10,106 nucleotides of DNA, from assembly GCA_001584585.1 (NCBI GenBank), contig LSYV01000027.1, positions 370,416 to 380,521 on the forward strand, given 5' to 3'. The DNA comes from Gonium pectorale. Taxonomy: Eukaryota; Chlorophyta; Chlorophyceae; Chlamydomonadales; Volvocaceae. Shown piece by piece: positions 7,649 through 10,106 of this stretch (positions within the stretch are counted from its first letter, which is position 1; every line of letters starts with the position of its first letter). Both the position numbers and the translations under genes were made by a program. The notes under the pieces were generated by a model that saw nothing but the letters and a program-made list of their open reading frames with translations, did no database searches and was not told where the DNA came from.

Positions 7649-7973
7649 CCTCTCCACAAAGAAAAAGCCCTCAACACCCTCGACGACGGCACCTACAACG
7701 GCACTGTCACGCTTCGCACTCAAGAAATCAGCTTCGAGCGGGTCTGCTGTGCGCCCGACTGCGCCCACACCCTGACGCCCGACCGGGCATCCTGCACCGC
7801 ACGTGCATCACGGCGGCAGCGGCGGCACGTACGTCCCCCCCAGTCAGCCTCGTGACGCCGCCAGAGCCTCACGGGCGTCCCCGCCTGCATCCATCAAGAG
7901 CGACGACGTCCTGGCCGCCGTCTGCGGCGCCCTGCAGCTGTCCGCCTCCCGCCACATGCACCATAACCTCTGA
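7649..7973 (+). pseudogene. Unidentified coding-like fragment with a frame break
   Basis: In frame 7649-7855 the sequence reads KEKALNTLDDGTYNGTVTLR (7658-7717), followed by TQEISFERVCCAPDCAHTLT, with strongly C-ending codons (CTC AAC ACC CTC GAC GAC GGC ACC TAC AAC GGC) as in real algal exons. It then degenerates. A second frame, open from 7776, carries SIKSDDVLAAVCGALQLSAS, then RHMHHNL and a TGA at 7971-7973. No ATG and no convincing splice pair join them; a GTACGT donor-like site is at 7829. Likely an exon pair of an unrecognised gene or its decayed copy. The family is unknown to me. Confidence 0.3.
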
Positions 7974-8462
7974 GGACCATGACTGAGCTGCCCGAACATG
8001 GACGGATGCCCTAGAATTGGGTGCAGGACATGTCGACGCGTTCCAAGTACTCGGATGCATGGCATAGGCACTGTTTGCACTGTTGCCTTTCCTGCAGTTC
8101 GATGCCAGATGTATGTGACTTCGCAGGGGAACGGCATCTGGAAAAGTGGGGTCAGTGGGATTCGCGGGGGAACTCTAGCATCTCTGTCGGATCCCCGAAG
8201 GGGCGAACGGGAGTCGCAATAGCCTCCCTACCAGCCAACGCAGGAGCATCGTAACACGTAGCGAGGCATTGGATTCCTCTCTTCAGCAAGTGCCAGCGGC
8301 TGCACCGGTATCCGGTATCATCGGTGTCGCCGCTGCCGCTCATCTTTTTTCGTCATCGGTGTGACGTGACACAGCGTATGTTTGACCAATACAGGCCGTA
8401 CAGGCCCTGGTATATCAGCCTGCGCGCTCCCTGAGTGTGGGGCGGCACTTAGCTCCGATGTG

Positions 8463-8804
8463 ATGTATAACCCGATCGATGAGCCGGAGGCCATATCATC
8501 ATTCACTCCCGAGCAACAAGAACGCACAGTGCTCCCTTGCGAAGTGACCTGTAACACACCTCTGTCTGCTGTCACACGAAGTGGACAGTGCTTGCGCTTT
8601 CCCAAGGCAGCGCCGGTAGGAGCCTATGGCCGAAAGCCATCTCTTCCTATGTGGCGAGTACGCGCGGAAAAAGAGAAATCTGCAGAGAAAGAGTGCGCAC
8701 GACGGCCGCGATGTGTCGTGATAGGTGCCGGCACCCTGGTGCTGGCACTGGCGGCGCGACCAGCCCTGACCAGCCGTACGGACATCGAGGCTGGCAGCTA
8801 CTAG
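8463..8804 (+). CDS. Weak hypothetical open frame (113 codons)
   Basis: Starts at ATG 8463 within a frame open from 8382 and stops at TAG 8802-8804. It includes MYNPIDEPEAISSFTPEQQE, then KEKSAEKECAR and VVIGAGTLVLALAARPA. Codon use (ATA, TCA, ACA, TCT) is unlike the two recognised genes, and no family is recognised. The KEKSAEKE segment comes from the 21-bp repeat also present at 6696-6716. It may be a transposon remnant or chance. Confidence 0.15.
   Translation: MYNPIDEPEAISSFTPEQQERTVLPCEVTCNTPLSAVTRSGQCLRFPKAAPVGAYGRKPSLPMWRVRAEKEKSAEKECARRPRCVVIGAGTLVLALAARPALTSRTDIEAGSY
8673..8693 (+). repeat. 21-bp inverted repeat, right copy
   Basis: Plus-strand GAGAAATCTGCAGAGAAAGAG, identical to the minus strand at 6696-6716, about 2 kb away and in opposite orientation. 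Confidence 0.65.
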
Positions 8805-10106
8805 CAGCGGCTTCAACAGTCCGACTGGATCGCCACTGATGGCATCGCAGGTTAGGGCAGGCACAGGCCCCGCCGAGATTACCTAAGGCTGTACAACGGT
8901 CAGACAGATGGGTCTCGCCCTGATAACTCCTACCCTTCTCACCACCATGAACGTATTTCTATGCGAGCTCGTCAACATGTAGCTATTTTCGATTCGATAA
9001 GCCGCTTAGGCTTCCAGGGGAGGTTGGGCGGTCCGAAGCATGCTGCTCAGAAGAGCTAAGCACAGTCTAATCAAGGACTACGGCCACTCACATAAGGAAG
9101 AGCTGGCGAACGCTTGCCTCGGAGCCGGCGCGCGGAGCTGACGACCAAGCGACCGATGTTGACCCGCCGGGTGGGCGGATGTTGGAGGGAGGCGGTCCAT
9201 GCGAGACCAGCCTATAGCAAGTGGCTGTCGGCGCCTTTCGCCTGGGCTACCTGAGCTACCGCCGGTCTTCAACGGGCAGTGCCCGCATACATCGATACGC
9301 ATCCTTGGCACTGACATTGAACTATTTTGGCTACGCTGTAATGAGAGGACAGCTGCTAGATTGACGTGGTGCTACCGGGGACTGCAGGCGAGTGGAATCC
9401 TGCTTGCTATGGAGTCCGCCGTGGCTTTTGCACCGCAGTTTTATGACCATTACTCGAGAGCTGTTTGAACACGATACTCGAAGGTGCTCCCTTACCTAGT
9501 GAAACCCTAGTCCGGACGTCTTCCCTATTTACTCGTTACCTGTTCTAAAGCAGTCTGTCCGTCGAGGCTTTTGCTAATTGCTTGTTGTGTGGGGTGGTCT
9601 TTCCGGTGCGTGAGGCGTACGTGGCGGTTTGGTACGTGGCAGGCGAGTTGGTGGCAGGTTGCGCTTGCAGGTCCCGAACTTTTCCTAGAAAGGGGAGCCA
9701 CAAGCACCTGACGCTGGCCCTGACCCTGCATTGCTGCCCGCGCTATTCTTCCGGGGGTGCTTGCTTGCTCGTGGCTGTCACGTGTTTGGCTCGCCGACTG
9801 AGGGGCCTCCGCAGCACGGTGAAGGCCGCTGACAACCTGCGTTGTATTGGCTGTATGCTGACAAATGGCTCTTAGACATGTGGGTAACTATAATTGACCT
9901 GGTGTGATGCCTGGAGGCATTGTTGAGTTGTAAGGTTATGCCAAGTCATGCCCGTATCTCCCTGTGTTTCGGACTTGTCCTCCGTAATGCGCATAGCACA
10001 GGCAGTACGTGGTACCGTAGGTAGTTTAGGCTCAGGATGCTCCAGGCGTGCACGAGTGAACCCTCGGACACGAGAGGCCAGGTGGCAGGTTCTGCCTTGA
10101 AGAAAA
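8805..10106. other. Lower-GC intergenic tract without recognisable genes
   Basis: Both strands were read and no protein family, RNA gene or transposon end is recognised. Features of note are an AAACCCTAG telo-box-like word at 9502-9510, a TGTAA at 9929-9933, and a GGTGGCAGGTT word present twice (near 9650 and near the right edge). The T/G-rich style of 9580-9930 resembles a volvocine 3' UTR. Confidence 0.35.
9907..9933 (+). terminator. Possible TGTAA polyadenylation site with an upstream palindrome
   Basis: TGTAA at 9929-9933 is the usual volvocine poly(A) signal. It is preceded by the perfect palindrome ATGCCTGGAGGCAT (9907-9920) and T/G-rich sequence. No coding exon feeding into it could be identified, so the assignment rests on composition and motif only. 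Confidence 0.25.

Noticed and set aside
8715..8732. VVIGAG motif suggesting an FAD/NAD-binding fold
   Set aside because: There is no following GxxA/helix pattern or other oxidoreductase motif, and the host frame has poor codon use.
9040..9141. 33-codon plus-strand frame beginning MLLRRAKHSLIKDYGHSHKE
   Set aside because: Too short to distinguish from chance, with no splice or promoter support.
9582..9875. 97-codon plus-strand open frame
   Set aside because: It starts at TTG, has no family signature, and its T/G-rich composition resembles untranslated sequence.
1..10106. CRISPR arrays, rRNA or bacterial operons
   Set aside because: No regularly spaced direct repeats, rRNA-like blocks or closely packed intronless genes were seen; the recognised genes are intron-rich eukaryotic ones.

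Overview
The window looks like nuclear DNA of a volvocine-type green alga (Chlamydomonas/Volvox relatives). It is GC-rich, its two recognisable genes are split by many GT-AG introns with strong GTGAGC/GTACGT-type donors, their codons mostly end in C or G, and both encode eukaryotic protein families. The species cannot be named from the sequence.

Left part (1-5689): two divergent genes share a ~790 bp intergenic stretch. On the minus strand is the 5' end of an EAF gene (ELL-associated factor, RNA polymerase II elongation). It has two exons in the window and runs off the left edge. On the plus strand is a complete nine-exon gene of the DUF89 / ARMT1 family (metal-dependent damage-control carbohydrate phosphatase, also described as acidic-residue methyltransferase 1). 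All its exons join in phase to a 577-residue protein with every family hallmark: SFA...[45 protein letters not shown] and RTLK. One intron appears to use a GC-AG donor and another is only 47 nt.

Right part (5690-10106): no gene can be called with confidence. This accessory tract contains a clear 179-bp MITE-like element with 48-bp terminal inverted repeats and a 7-bp target duplication (6772-6964). It also holds a 666-bp segment whose minus strand has no stop triplet in any frame, a purine/pyrimidine minisatellite, and a 21-bp exact inverted repeat pair 2 kb apart that lies in frame in two unrelated open frames. Several frame-broken coding-like fragments (about 6959-7151 minus, 7649-7973 plus) and an AATAAA signal complete it. 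From about 8250 to the end the base composition is less GC-rich, and only one weak open frame and a possible TGTAA polyadenylation site are seen.

The two genes have no evident pathway link; their shared intergenic region is the main functional connection. No wholly new system could be demonstrated. The most checkable novelties are the MITE, the stop-free strand and its frame-broken coding relics, the repeated peptide-coding 21-mer and the GC-AG intron.
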